A DNA stretch of 64,000 nucleotides from CAWCXF01 sp963799455 (lineage in GTDB: Bacteria > Pseudomonadota > Alphaproteobacteria > Rhodobacterales > Rhodobacteraceae): positions 372,001 to 436,000 of the forward strand of contig CAWCXF010000008.1 in the NCBI GenBank assembly GCA_963799455.1. The letters run 5' to 3'. The position numbers and the translations under genes are program-made. The notes under the pieces are model-generated. The model was not told the origin of the DNA. It searched no databases and was given only the letters and a program-made list of their open reading frames with translations. Of the stretch, positions 37,223 through 46,185 are shown piece after piece (the stretch's first letter is position 1; each line of letters begins with the position of its first letter).

Positions 37223-38784
37223 TCCGCGGCCTCCATGTGGATCGCGGCCTCGGGCACCGAGACGTCGAGGCGCAGATCCTCGGCGATCAGCTTGGCCGCG
37301 ATCTTGGCCGATTCGAAGATGGTGGGCAGGCCCGAGCCCGGATGCGTGCCGCCGCCCGTGAGGTAGACGCCGTCGAGATCCTCGAAGCGGTTGCGCGGCC
37401 GCAGGTGCAGCATCTGGCCGAGGTTGTGGGCGAGGTTGAAGGTGGCGCCGCGATAGATCGACAGGTCGCGCTCCCAGTCGAGCGGCGTCACCATCTTCTC
37501 GTAGCGAATGCGGCCCTCGATGCCCTCGATCCCCATCAGCTCCAGCCGGCGCAGCACCTTGGCGCGGTAGGCCTGCGCGGTCGCTTCCCAGTCCACCCCG
37601 CCCGAGAGGTTGCCCACGGGCACGAGCACGTAGAGCGTCGAGTGCCCCTCGGGGGCGAGCGAGGGGTCGGTCACGGAGGCGTTCTGGACGTAGATCGTGG
37701 GGTCGGTCGGCGCGAGGCCGGCGTCGATCTCCTCGATGTTGCGCAGGTAGTCGCGGCTGAGGAAGATGGTGTGGTGGTGGAGGTGGTCGAAGCGCCCCTC
37801 GACCCCGAGATAGAGCATGAAGGTCGAGCAGGAGTAGTTCTTCGAGGCGATCTTGGCGTCGGTCCAGCGCCGGCGCAGGCGGTTCGGCACGAGCTTGGTC
37901 ATGGTGGCGGCGAAGTCGGCGTTGATGACGAGCGCGTCGGCCTCGTAGCGGCCCTCGGGCGTGACTGCCGCCGTCGCGCGCCTGCCCTCGAACTCGAGCG
38001 CCTCGATCGGCTCGTCCACGCGAATCTCGACGCCGAGGTCGCGCGCCACGCGCGCCATGGCGTCCGAGAGCGCGTTGCACCCGCCGATCGGGTGGAACAC
38101 GCCGTGCCCGTACTCGACATGCGCCAGGATGGTGAAGAGCGACGGGCACTTGAACGGCGACATGCCGAGGTATTTCGACTGGAACGAGAATGCCAGGCGG
38201 ACCTTGGGATCCTTGAACCACCGCTTGAGATCCTGATCGACCGTCAGCCAGGGCCGGAAGAACGGCAGGGCGCGCATCATGTCGGGCGCGACGATCGAGC
38301 GCGGCCCCGGGAACGGGCGCTGGAGGATCGGACGGAAGGCGTCGAACTTGGCGCGGTTCTCGGCGATGAAGGCGGGCACGTTCTCCGCGTCGGCCGGCGA
38401 GATCCGCGCGACCTCGGCCTTGAGGCGGTCGATGTCGGGCGTGGCCTCGAAGGCGCCGCCGTCCTCGAACTGGAGGCGGTACATCGGGTCGAGGCGCCTC
38501 ATCTCGACCTCGTCCTCGAGCCGCCGCCCGCAGGCCTCGAAGATCTCGTTCAAGACCTCCGGGTAGAGGAAGAAGGTCGGGCCGAGGTCGAAGGCGTAGC
38601 CGCCCTCGGTGATCGAGGAGGTCCGCCCGCCCACGCGGTCGCGCCGCTCCAGCACGGTCACGTCGGCGCCGGCGGCGGCGGCGAGCATCGCGGTGGCGAG
38701 CCCGCCGGGGCCGGCGCCGGCCACGACGACGCGGCGGCCTCGTCCATGGGTCGCGGGGGAGAACTCGGAGGTCAGTACGGTCAT
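37219..38784 (-). CDS. CrtI/CrtN-family carotenoid desaturase or oxidase (first of two)
   Basis: This 521-residue FAD-dependent desaturase-family enzyme has the N-terminal dinucleotide motif VVVAGAGPGGLATAMLAAAA and then YAFDLGPTFFLYPEVLNEIF. The body includes HPIGGCNALSDAMARVARDL and ENR-type segments. The C-terminal FAD motif is VYLTGGGTHPGSGLPTIFES. It is translated just before the second desaturase and lies 151 bp downstream of the DUF2141 gene on the same strand. In known C30 carotenoid pathways two such enzymes act in sequence, one desaturating and one oxidising the end groups. Assignment to one step is not possible from sequence alone. Confidence 0.87.
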   Translation of the reverse strand: MTVLTSEFSPATHGRGRRVVVAGAGPGGLATAMLAAAAGADVTVLERRDRVGGRTSSITEGGYAFDLGPTFFLYPEVLNEIFEACGRRLEDEVEMRRLDPMYRLQFEDGGAFEATPDIDRLKAEVARISPADAENVPAFIAENRAKFDAFRPILQRPFPGPRSIVAPDMMRALPFFRPWLTVDQDLKRWFKDPKVRLAFSFQSKYLGMSPFKCPSLFTILAHVEYGHGVFHPIGGCNALSDAMARVARDLGVEIRVDEPIEALEFEGRRATAAVTPEGRYEADALVINADFAATMTKLVPNRLRRRWTDAKIASKNYSCSTFMLYLGVEGRFDHLHHHTIFLSRDYLRNIEEIDAGLAPTDPTIYVQNASVTDPSLAPEGHSTLYVLVPVGNLSGGVDWEATAQAYRAKVLRRLELMGIEGIEGRIRYEKMVTPLDWERDLSIYRGATFNLAHNLGQMLHLRPRNRFEDLDGVYLTGGGTHPGSGLPTIFESAKIAAKLIAEDLRLDVSVPEAAIHMEAAE

Positions 38785-38935
38785 GCGTCGTCCGCGGTTG
38801 CAGCGCCGGCCCGGGGGCGCCTGTCGTGTCGGGGGCGCAAGCTGGCTCGGGCTCGCGTTGGGTCAATGCCCTGCGTCCTCTCGTCCTGGCCGGATCCGGA
38901 GCGGGCGCCGCCGGACGCCGCGCGTCGCGCGCCGC

Positions 38936-39370
38936 TCAGAAGTAGCGCATCGAGAAGGTCAGGATCCCGCCCCCGGGGCCGACCTCGACGGCGGCATCGG
39001 CGAAGCGCGGGGGCCCGAAGCGGATCGGCGCGTCCCGGCTGAAGCCCATCCCCTCGAGCGGCAGGCCGAGCCGGCCGCGGTCGAGGTCGCGGTCGTCGTC
39101 CTCGTCGTGGAAGGCCTGGGCGGCGTAGACGCCCGGCGGCACGTCGCGGATCACCACCTCGGTCTCCCCCGCCGCGGCGGGCGCGGAGCCGACGAGCCCG
39201 CACGCGCGCCCCAGGAACTCGTCGCGCGCGCACAGCGCCACCAGCACCCGCCCGGCGTCGCTGCGCACGCCCTGCACGCGCACCCGCACCTCGCCCGCCC
39301 CGGCCGGTCCCGCCGCCAGCGCGAGCGCCGCCGCCAGCCCGATGGCCATCGCCCGCCCCGCGGCACCCAT
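38936..39370 (-). CDS. DUF2141 secreted protein at the head of the carotenoid genes
   Basis: This 144-residue protein has a signal peptide (MAIGLAAALALAAGPAGAGE) and one DUF2141 beta-sandwich domain: VRVRVQGVRSDAGRVLVALC, VVIRDVPPGVYAAQAFHDED and RGRLGLPLEGMGFSRD. DUF2141 genes are often found next to carotenoid genes, but no function is established; binding or export of a hydrophobic product is a guess. A start at 39349 (MAIGLAAA) is also possible. It heads the minus-strand side of a divergent promoter region of 115 bp shared with hpnC. Confidence 0.83.
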   Translation of the reverse strand: MGAAGRAMAIGLAAALALAAGPAGAGEVRVRVQGVRSDAGRVLVALCARDEFLGRACGLVGSAPAAAGETEVVIRDVPPGVYAAQAFHDEDDDRDLDRGRLGLPLEGMGFSRDAPIRFGPPRFADAAVEVGPGGGILTFSMRYF

Positions 39371-39485
39371 GCCGGCCCTCCTCGTCCCGTGCGTCGGTTT
39401 CCCTCTAGGCCCATGGCGGAGCCCGGTCCATATTGCGCCGCAGGGCCGCGCGGCGTCGCGGGACGGATCGGGATGGGGGAGGCGG

Positions 39486-40400
39486 ATGGCGCGAGCGTCG
39501 GTGCCGCAGGCGTTGGAGGGGGGCGGGGATGGGATCGCCCCGTCCCGCCCGGCCTGGACCCGCGCCGCGGCCCCCGCCTCGCGGCGGGCGCGGGGCGAGA
39601 ACTTCCCCGTGGGATCGAGGCTGCTGCGGCGCGAGCTGCGCCCTCATGTCGCGCGGCTCTACGCCTTCGCCCGCGCCGCCGACGACGTGGCCGACGCCCC
39701 CGACCTCGCGCCGGGGGAGAAGCTGCGGCGGCTCGACGCCTTCGAGGCGGCGCTCGGGGGCGGCGCGGGGCCGGCCGAGGCCGTGGCGCTGCGCGCGAGC
39801 CTCGCCGAGACCGGCGTGACCGACCGCCATGCGCGCGACCTGCTCCTCGCCTTCCGCCGCGACGCGGTGGAGGGGCGGTGCGCCGACTGGGCGGCGCTCG
39901 CGGCCTACTGCGCCCATTCGGCGCACCCGGTCGGGCGCCACATGCTCGACCTGCACGGCGAGGACGCGGCGGCCCGTCCCGCCTCCGACGCGCTGTGCGC
40001 CGCGCTTCAGGTGCTCAACCACCTCCAGGATCTCGGGCCCGACCGTCGTCGGCTCGACCGCGTGTATCTGCCGCTCGACTGGATGGCGCGGGCGGGGGCG
40101 GGCGTGGGGGATCTCGACGCCGAGGCGGCCTCGCCGGCCCTGCGCGCCGTCATCGACCGGGCGCTCGACGCCACCGACGCGCTCCTCGCGCGCGCGGCCC
40201 CCCTGCCGCGGCTCGTCGCCTCCCCCCGCCTCGCCGGGGAGTGCGCGGCGATCCTGGGGCTGGCGCGCAGGCTCTCGGCGCGGCTGCGGCGGGCCGACCC
40301 GCTCGCCGCGCGGGTGGCGCTCTCGAGGCGCGACTTCGCGGGGGCCGCCGCCGCGGGGGCCGCGCACGCCCTGCGCCGGTTCGCGGGCCTCGGGCGATGA
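39486..40400 (+). CDS. hpnC: Squalene synthase HpnC
   Basis: HpnC works with HpnD and HpnE to make squalene from two farnesyl diphosphates; HpnC converts presqualene diphosphate to hydroxysqualene. The 304-residue protein has the family motifs NFPVGSRLLRRELRPHVARL, the first Asp-rich motif ARAADDVADAP and the second LQVLNHLQDLGPDRRRLDRV, ending the site with YLPLDWM. The ATG at 39486 has GGGGGAGG just upstream. The gene overlaps hpnD by 4 bp and diverges from the DUF2141/desaturase genes. No squalene-hopene cyclase is in the window, so squalene may feed carotenoids and not hopanoids. Confidence 0.9.
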   Translation: MARASVPQALEGGGDGIAPSRPAWTRAAAPASRRARGENFPVGSRLLRRELRPHVARLYAFARAADDVADAPDLAPGEKLRRLDAFEAALGGGAGPAEAVALRASLAETGVTDRHARDLLLAFRRDAVEGRCADWAALAAYCAHSAHPVGRHMLDLHGEDAAARPASDALCAALQVLNHLQDLGPDRRRLDRVYLPLDWMARAGAGVGDLDAEAASPALRAVIDRALDATDALLARAAPLPRLVASPRLAGECAAILGLARRLSARLRRADPLAARVALSRRDFAGAAAAGAAHALRRFAGLGR

Positions 40401-41236
40401 CGGCGCGCGAGATCGACATCGGCGCCCTGGTGGCGGGCTCGAGGACCTCCTTCATGGCCGGCATGCGCGTCCTGCCCCGCGCCCGGCGCGAGGCGATCCA
40501 CGCGCTCTACGCCTTCTGCCGGATCGTGGACGACATCGCCGACGGCGACGCCGCGGCGCCCGACAAGCGCGCCGCGCTCGACGCCTGGGCGGAGGAGATC
40601 GAGCGCCTCTTCGCCGGCCGCCCCGGCACCGCCCTGGGGCGCGCCCTCCTCGGACCCGTGGACCGCTACGCCCTGCCGCGCGAGGAGTTCGCCCATGTCA
40701 TCGAGGGCATGCGGATGGACGTGGACGGCCCCCTGGTGGCGCCCGACCGCGAGCGCCTCGCGGCCTACGTCCGCCGCGTCGCGGGCGCGGTGGGGATGCT
40801 CTCGATGCGCATCTTCGGCGCCTGGCGCGGGGCGCCCTCGCAGCGCTTCGCGCTGGCGCTCGCCGAGGGGCTGCAGCTCGTCAACATCCTGCGCGACGTG
40901 GAGGAGGACGCGGGGCTCGGCCGGCTCTACCTGCCGGCCGACGCGCTGGCCGCCGGCGGCGTGCCGGCCGACCCGTCGCGGGTCGTGGGCCATCCCGGGC
41001 TCGTGCAGGCGCGCGCCGTCACCGGCGCCTGGGCGCGGGGGCGCTTCGAGGAGGCGCGCGCCGAGATCGGGGCGCACGGCCGGCTGGCGCTGGCGCCGGC
41101 GCTCTTCATGATGGGCCCCTACGAGCGGATGCTGGCGGGCATGGAGGCCGAGGGCTTCGCCGGGCCCGCGCCCCGGATGGGCCCGGCGCGCAAGGTCTGG
41201 CACGGGGTCGCCTGCGCCGCGAGGGGCGCGCGATGA
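40397..41236 (+). CDS. hpnD: Presqualene diphosphate synthase HpnD
   Basis: HpnD joins two farnesyl diphosphates to presqualene diphosphate. The 279-residue protein has SRTSFMAGMRVLPRARREAI and ALYAFCRIVDDIADGDA (first Asp-rich motif). GAWRGAPSQRFALALAEGLQ follows, then LVNILRDVEEDAGLGRLYLP (second Asp-rich motif). The ATG at 40397 overlaps the hpnC stop (ATGA), and its own stop overlaps the hpnE start, so the three genes are translationally coupled. Confidence 0.92.
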   Translation: MTAREIDIGALVAGSRTSFMAGMRVLPRARREAIHALYAFCRIVDDIADGDAAAPDKRAALDAWAEEIERLFAGRPGTALGRALLGPVDRYALPREEFAHVIEGMRMDVDGPLVAPDRERLAAYVRRVAGAVGMLSMRIFGAWRGAPSQRFALALAEGLQLVNILRDVEEDAGLGRLYLPADALAAGGVPADPSRVVGHPGLVQARAVTGAWARGRFEEARAEIGAHGRLALAPALFMMGPYERMLAGMEAEGFAGPAPRMGPARKVWHGVACAARGAR

Positions 41237-42624
41237 CCGTCCACGTGATCGGCGCGGGGTTGGCGGGGCTCTCGGCGGCCGCGGCGCTCGCCGGAGCGGG
41301 GCGCGAGGTCGCCCTCCACGAGGCCGCGCCCCAGGCGGGCGGGCGCTGCCGCAGCTTCCATGACCCGCTGCTCGGCTGCCGGATCGACAACGGCAACCAC
41401 CTCGTGCTGTCGGGCAACGGCGCGGTGCGGCGCTACCTCGCGCGCCTCGGCGCGCCGGACGGGCTGGTGGCGGCGCCCGACGCGTCCTTCCCCTTCGCCG
41501 ACCTCGCCACCGGCGAGCGCTGGACGATCCGCGCCGGGCGCGGTCGCACGCCCTTGTGGCTCCTCGGGCGCGGCGGCCGGCCGCCCGGCATGGGCGTGGC
41601 CGACGCGGTGGCGGCCGGACGGCTGGCGATGGCGGGGCCCGGCGCGACGGTGGCCGAGGTGATCCGCGGCCGCGGCCCGGCCTGGGAGCGGTTCTGGCGG
41701 CCGATGACGCTCGCGGTGCTCAACGCGCCGCCCGAGCGCGCGCAGGCGCGGCTGCTGTGGGCCGCGCTCGCGCGCAGCTTCGCGCGCGGCGGCCGCCACT
41801 GCCGGCCGATGCACGCCCCCGAGGGGCTGGGGCCCGCGCTGGTCGAGCCCGCGCTGCGCCGGCTCGCGGCTTGGGGCGTGCCGCTGCGCACCCGCCGCAG
41901 GCTCCTCGCGCTCGGCACCGAGCCGCTCGGGGCGCGCGAGGCCCGGCCCCGGCGCGTCGCCACCTCGCTCACCTTCACCGACGGGCACGTCACGCTCGGG
42001 CCGGGCGACGCCGTGGTCCTCGCCGTGCCGCCCTCGCGGCTCGCGGGGCTGATGCCGTCGCTCGACCCGCCGGGCGACGCCTCGACCATCCTCAACGCGC
42101 ATTTCCGCCTGGCCCCCGGCGCGCTCGACGACGCGCCCCCGCTCCTCGGCGTGCTCGGCGCGCACGCCCACTGGATCTTCGTGCGCGGCGACGTGGCCTC
42201 GGTCACGATCTCGGGCGCCGAGGAGTCCGATCTGGCGGCGGCCCCGCCCGAGGTCGCGGCCGCGGCGCTCTGGGACGAGGTGCGCCGCGCGCTGGGCCTG
42301 GAGGTGGACGCCCCGCTCGCCTCGCGCGTCCTCAAGGAGAAGCGCGCGACCTTCGACCAGTCGCCCGCCGGCGTCGCCCGCCGGCTGCCCGTGGCCACGC
42401 ATCTGGCCAACGTCGTGCTCGCGGGCGACCACGTCCGCACCGGGCTGCCCGCCTCGATCGAGGGCGCGGTGCGCTCGGGCGAGATGGCCGCCGCGGCGCT
42501 GCTCGCGGCCCGCCCGGAGTGGCCCCGTGACGGCGGCGAGGACGGCTCGCCCCAGCGGATCGCGGCGCCCCGCGGGCCGCGAGCGGGCTCCCGAGGCCGC
42601 TCGCCCTCTCAGAAGAACGCCTGA
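41233..42624 (+). CDS. hpnE: Hydroxysqualene dehydroxylase HpnE
   Basis: HpnE is a FAD amine-oxidase-fold enzyme that reduces hydroxysqualene to squalene. The 463-residue protein starts MTVHVIGAGLAGLSAAAALA (dinucleotide motif). It contains GGRCRSFHDPLLGCRIDNGN and NHLVLSGNGAVRRYLARLGA. The C-terminal FAD motif is VVLAGDHVRTGLPASIEGAV. Conserved features such as GRCRS and D.GNH.L.G are typical. The start overlaps hpnD by 4 bp. The last 16 bp overlap the convergent acyl-CoA dehydrogenase gene, and the final 40 residues (GGEDGSPQRIAAPRGP onward) look poorly conserved. Confidence 0.9.
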   Translation: MTVHVIGAGLAGLSAAAALAGAGREVALHEAAPQAGGRCRSFHDPLLGCRIDNGNHLVLSGNGAVRRYLARLGAPDGLVAAPDASFPFADLATGERWTIRAGRGRTPLWLLGRGGRPPGMGVADAVAAGRLAMAGPGATVAEVIRGRGPAWERFWRPMTLAVLNAPPERAQARLLWAALARSFARGGRHCRPMHAPEGLGPALVEPALRRLAAWGVPLRTRRRLLALGTEPLGAREARPRRVATSLTFTDGHVTLGPGDAVVLAVPPSRLAGLMPSLDPPGDASTILNAHFRLAPGALDDAPPLLGVLGAHAHWIFVRGDVASVTISGAEESDLAAAPPEVAAAALWDEVRRALGLEVDAPLASRVLKEKRATFDQSPAGVARRLPVATHLANVVLAGDHVRTGLPASIEGAVRSGEMAAAALLAARPEWPRDGGEDGSPQRIAAPRGPRAGSRGRSPSQKNA

Positions 42625-43835
42625 AGCCCGGTCTGCGCGCGCCCCAGGATGAGGGCGTGCACGTCGTGCGTGCCCTCGTAGGTGTTGACGGTCTCGAGGT
42701 TGAGCATGTGGCGCATGACGCCATACTCCTCCGAGATGCCGTTGCCGCCGTGCATGTCGCGGGCCTGGCGCGCCACGTCGAGCGCACGGCCGCAGTTGTT
42801 GCGCTTCATCAGCGAGATCAGCTCGGGGGAGGCGGAGCCGTCGTCGAGCATCCGCCCGAGCCGCAGCGACCCCTGGAGCCCGAGCGCGATGTCGGTCTGC
42901 ATGTCGGCGAGCTTCTTCTGCACGAGCTGGGTCTGGGCGAGCGGCCGGCCGAACTGCTTGCGGTCGAGCGTGTATTGGCGCGCCGCGTGCCAGCAGTACT
43001 CCGCGGCCCCCATCGCGCCCCAGGAGATGCCGTAGCGCGCGCGGTTGAGGCAGCCGAACGGGCCGCGCAGCCCCTCGACGCCGGGCAGCAGCGCCTCCTC
43101 GGGCACCTCGACGCCCTCCATGACGATTTCGCCGGTGACGGAGGCCCTAAGCGACAGCTTGCCCTTGATCTTCGGGGCCGAGAGCCCGGCCATCCCGCGC
43201 TCCAGCACGAAGCCGCGGATCTTGCCGCCGTGCTCCTCGGACTTTGCCCAGACGACGAACACGTCGGCGATGGGCGCGTTCGAGATCCAGGTCTTGTTGC
43301 CGGTGAGGCGGTAGCCGCCCGCGGTCCTCTCCGCGCGGGTCTTCATCGAGCCGGGATCGGAGCCCGCGTCGGGCTCGGTCAGCCCGAAGCAGCCCACCAG
43401 CTCCCCGCTGGCGAGGCCGGGGAGATACTTCGCGCGCTGCTCGTCCGAGCCGTAGGCGTCGATCGGATACATCACTAGCGAGGACTGCACCGACATCTTC
43501 GAGCGGTAGCCCGAATCGACCCGCTCGACCTCGCGCGCGACGAGGCCGTAGGTGACGTAGTTGGCGCCCAGGCCCCCGAACTCCTCCGCGATCGTGACGC
43601 CGAGGAGGCCCGCGGCCCCCATCTCGCGGAAGATCTCGCGGTCCACGGTCTCCTCGCGCGCGGCGTCGGCGACGCGGGGCTGGAGCGAGCCTTGGGCGAA
43701 CTGGCGGGCCGAGTCGCGCAGCATGCGCTCGTCCTCGGAGAGCTGGTCCTCCAGGCGGAACGGGTCTGCCCAGTCCATCTCGGCCAGCGCCTTGGCATCC
43801 AGGCGCACGGGGGCGGGGGCGACATCCTCGGGCAT
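42609..43835 (-). CDS. gcdH: Glutaryl-CoA dehydrogenase
   Basis: This 408-residue acyl-CoA dehydrogenase of the GcdH branch oxidises and decarboxylates glutaryl-CoA to crotonyl-CoA in lysine and tryptophan breakdown. Diagnostic parts are DSGYRSKMSVQSSLVMYPI, GCFGLTEPDAGSDPGSM (FAD/substrate loop), TGNKTWISNAPIADVFVVWA and the C-terminal LETVNTYEGTHDVHALILGR with the catalytic Glu in YEGTHD. The MSVQSSL and NTYEGTHD motifs favour GcdH over other acyl-CoA dehydrogenases. It converges on hpnE and lies just downstream of tRNA-Thr on the same strand. Confidence 0.92.
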   Translation of the reverse strand: MPEDVAPAPVRLDAKALAEMDWADPFRLEDQLSEDERMLRDSARQFAQGSLQPRVADAAREETVDREIFREMGAAGLLGVTIAEEFGGLGANYVTYGLVAREVERVDSGYRSKMSVQSSLVMYPIDAYGSDEQRAKYLPGLASGELVGCFGLTEPDAGSDPGSMKTRAERTAGGYRLTGNKTWISNAPIADVFVVWAKSEEHGGKIRGFVLERGMAGLSAPKIKGKLSLRASVTGEIVMEGVEVPEEALLPGVEGLRGPFGCLNRARYGISWGAMGAAEYCWHAARQYTLDRKQFGRPLAQTQLVQKKLADMQTDIALGLQGSLRLGRMLDDGSASPELISLMKRNNCGRALDVARQARDMHGGNGISEEYGVMRHMLNLETVNTYEGTHDVHALILGRAQTGLQAFF

Positions 43836-43854
43836 GGGGGCTCCTCCCTCAGCG

Positions 43855-43930
43855 TGGTGCCCCCAGAGAGGCTCGAACTCCCGACCTTCGGTTTACAAAA
43901 CCGCTGCTCTACCGGCTGAGCTATGGGGGC
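43855..43930 (-). tRNA. tRNA-Thr (anticodon TGT)
   Basis: The acceptor GCCCCCA pairs with TGGGGGC. The D arm has AGCTCAGCCGGTAGAGC. The anticodon stem GCGGT/ACCGA encloses TTTGTAA, giving anticodon TGT (threonine). The T arm reads GGAGTTCGAGCCTC. CCA is encoded at 43855-43857. It lies 19 bp upstream of the glutaryl-CoA dehydrogenase start. Confidence 0.95.
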
Positions 43931-43972
43931 ACTTGGGCCCGGGTATAGGGCGCGAGGCGCGCGCCGCCAAGC

Positions 43973-45625
43973 TCACCGCGCGGTGCGCGCGAGCAGCAGC
44001 GTCGCGGCGAGCCCCACGCCGATCACGAGGAGCGCGGCCGACGACGCGGTGTCGATGCGCTCCAGCGAGGCCTGCTCGTAGACCCGCGTCGCCAGCGTCT
44101 CATAGCCGAAGGGGCGCAAGAGCAGCGTCGCCGGCAGCTCCTTGACGCCGTCCACGAACACCAGGAGCAGCGCCGAGAGCACCGAGGCGCGCATCACGGG
44201 CAGATAGACGGCCCCGAGCGCCCCCACCGGCCCGCGCCCGAGCGAGCGCGCGGCCATCGGCAGCGAGGGCGCCACGCGCCCCATCGCGGCGTCCGCCGCC
44301 CCCTGGGCCACCGCGAAGAAGCGCACCGCATAGGCGTAGACCAGCGCCGCGACCCCCCCCGTCAGGATCAGCCCCGGGTCGCGCCCGGTGAGCGCCAGCA
44401 CCGCGTCGGCCAGCGCGTTGTCGAAGGCCGCCAGCGGGATCAGGATGCCCAAGCCCAGCACCGCGCCGGGCGCGGCGTAGCCCAGCATGGTCAGCGGCAG
44501 GACGCGGCGTGGCAGGGCCGAGCCCGTCATGCGCGCGGCGTAGGTCAGCGCCACGGCCGCGGCGACGGTGACGCAGGCGGCCAGCCCCGAGACCGTCACC
44601 GTGTTGAGCGCCGCGCGCGCGAGCCCCGGCGCGCGCCAGGGGTCGAGCGAGCCCGCGGCGTGCGAGGCCATGACGCCCGCGGGCAGCGCGAAGCCCAAGG
44701 CGAAGGGCGTCGAGCAGGCGGCGCAGGCGAGCGCGGCGCGCCAGCCGCGCAGGGGCCGCGGCTCGATCGGCCGCAGCCCCTTGGGCCCGGCGTGGGAGCG
44801 CGCCCGCCTGCGGCTCGCGCGCTCCAGCCCGGCGAGCGCGAGGACCACGACGAGGATCGTCACCGCGATCTGCGCCGCGCCCGCCCGGTTGCCGCCCTGG
44901 AGCCAGGTGCTGAAGATGCCGGTGGTGAGCGTCTGGACCGCGAAGTGGTCCACGGCGCCGAAATCGGCCGCGGTCTCCATCATCACGATCGCGACGCCCG
45001 CCGCGACCGCGGGCCGCGCCAGCGGCAGGCCGACGCGCCACATCAGCCCCCAGGGCCCCGCGCCGAGCGCGCGGGCGATCTCGAAGACGTGGCCCGACTG
45101 CTCGCGGAACGCCGCGCGCGCCATCAGGAAGACGTAAGGATAGAGCGCAGCCGTCAGCACGACGACCGCGCCCCCCCGCGAGCGGATCTCGGGGAAGGCG
45201 TAGTCGCGCGCCGACCGCCAGCCGAACGCGGCGCGCAGCGCGCCCTGCACCGGCCCCGCGTATTCGAGCAGGTCGGTGAGCGCGTAGGCCCCGACATAGG
45301 CCGGGATGGCGAGCGGCAGGAACAGCGCCCAGCGCAGCGCGCGCGCGCCGGGGAAGCGGTAGAAGGTCACCAGCCAGGCGCAGCCGACGCCGGTCACGGT
45401 CGAGGCGAGACCGACGGCCGCCATCAGCACCGCGGTGTTGAGCGCGTAGCGCGGCAGCACCGTGCGCGCGAGATGCGGCCAGGCGGCGAGGCCCTCGGGC
45501 GAGAGCGCGAGCACGACCACGGCCGCGACCGGCAGGAGCACGAGGCCCGCCAGGACCAGCGCCAGGATCGACCACGGGTCGAGGCGCGGGAGGCGTCTCG
45601 GGGGGGCGGCCGGCGCGTCCGTCAT
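43973..45625 (-). CDS. Ferric iron ABC transporter permease (FbpB type)
   Basis: This 550-residue permease carries two binding-protein-dependent transport domains in one chain, the FbpB/SfuB layout. It has about 12 membrane helices. The two coupling loops read FEIARALGAGPWGLMWRVGL (first half) and AARSLGRGPVGALGAVYLPV (second half, then DGVKELPATLLLRPFGYETL). The MMETAADFGAVDHFAVQTLT stretch is typical of ferric iron permeases. No binding protein or ATPase gene lies beside it in this window, so the partners must be elsewhere. Specificity for Fe3+ is from family resemblance. Confidence 0.88.
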   Translation of the reverse strand: MTDAPAAPPRRLPRLDPWSILALVLAGLVLLPVAAVVVLALSPEGLAAWPHLARTVLPRYALNTAVLMAAVGLASTVTGVGCAWLVTFYRFPGARALRWALFLPLAIPAYVGAYALTDLLEYAGPVQGALRAAFGWRSARDYAFPEIRSRGGAVVVLTAALYPYVFLMARAAFREQSGHVFEIARALGAGPWGLMWRVGLPLARPAVAAGVAIVMMETAADFGAVDHFAVQTLTTGIFSTWLQGGNRAGAAQIAVTILVVVLALAGLERASRRRARSHAGPKGLRPIEPRPLRGWRAALACAACSTPFALGFALPAGVMASHAAGSLDPWRAPGLARAALNTVTVSGLAACVTVAAAVALTYAARMTGSALPRRVLPLTMLGYAAPGAVLGLGILIPLAAFDNALADAVLALTGRDPGLILTGGVAALVYAYAVRFFAVAQGAADAAMGRVAPSLPMAARSLGRGPVGALGAVYLPVMRASVLSALLLVFVDGVKELPATLLLRPFGYETLATRVYEQASLERIDTASSAALLVIGVGLAATLLLARTAR

Positions 45626-45730
45626 CGCGCGCCGCTAGCGCGATCGGATGGGGCTGTCGAGGCGGGCGGACGCCGGCCGGCCGCATGAGACGGGCCGGTG
45701 GCCCGGCGGCGCGATCCCGAGGGCCGGCCC

Positions 45731-46093
45731 TCAGGCCGCGCGGGACGCCGGCCGGGCCATCGCCACGTAGACGATCACCGCGACGGCGGCATAGACGGCG
45801 TTGACGCCCAGCACGACCCCCCAGGGCGCGCCCGCGGCGAAGACGGTCTTGGCGAGGATCGAGGGGATGATCGTCAGGGCCACGAAGCCCGCCGCCGCCG
45901 CCGCGCCCCGCCCCATTCCCGCGAAGAGCGGCGGCAGGAGCAGCGCCACGAGGATCGCCACCGCAAGGCGCCCGAAGCTGAAGATCAGCGGCAGGAGGGG
46001 TGCCCCGAACAGCAGGGCCACCACGACGGCGTTGGCGATGGTCCCGGCGATCCCGGCGACGACGACGGCGATCAGCGTGCGCGACGTGAACAT
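45731..46093 (-). CDS. Small integral membrane protein, function unknown
   Basis: This 120-residue protein is almost entirely hydrophobic, with four likely helices (TLIAVVVAGIAGTIANAVVV, LAVAILVALLLPPLF, AAAGFVALTIIPSILAKTVF, VVLGVNAVYAAVAVIVYVAM). I chose the ATG at 46093 (MFTSRTLIA); the longer frame to 46183 lacks membrane character. No family is recognised. It stands alone between the iron permease and the GapR gene. Confidence 0.65.
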   Translation of the reverse strand: MFTSRTLIAVVVAGIAGTIANAVVVALLFGAPLLPLIFSFGRLAVAILVALLLPPLFAGMGRGAAAAAGFVALTIIPSILAKTVFAAGAPWGVVLGVNAVYAAVAVIVYVAMARPASRAA

Positions 46094-46185
46094 GGAGGAA
46101 TCCCTATCTGAGGCCCCTATCGGCCCTTTGCACCATGCGGGGGCCTCGGGCGGGCGGCTGCTTCGTCGGACCGCCCCGCCCACGG

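Noticed and set aside
35600..38784. Photosynthesis gene cluster
   Set aside because: No bch, puf, puh, ppsR or ppaA gene is present. The desaturases associate with hpnCDE and decoration enzymes instead, and hemA alone is general.
39486..42624. hpnCDE as a hopanoid locus
   Set aside because: No squalene-hopene cyclase or other hpn gene is nearby, while two carotenoid desaturase-type genes are directly divergent. Hopanoids cannot be excluded genome-wide.
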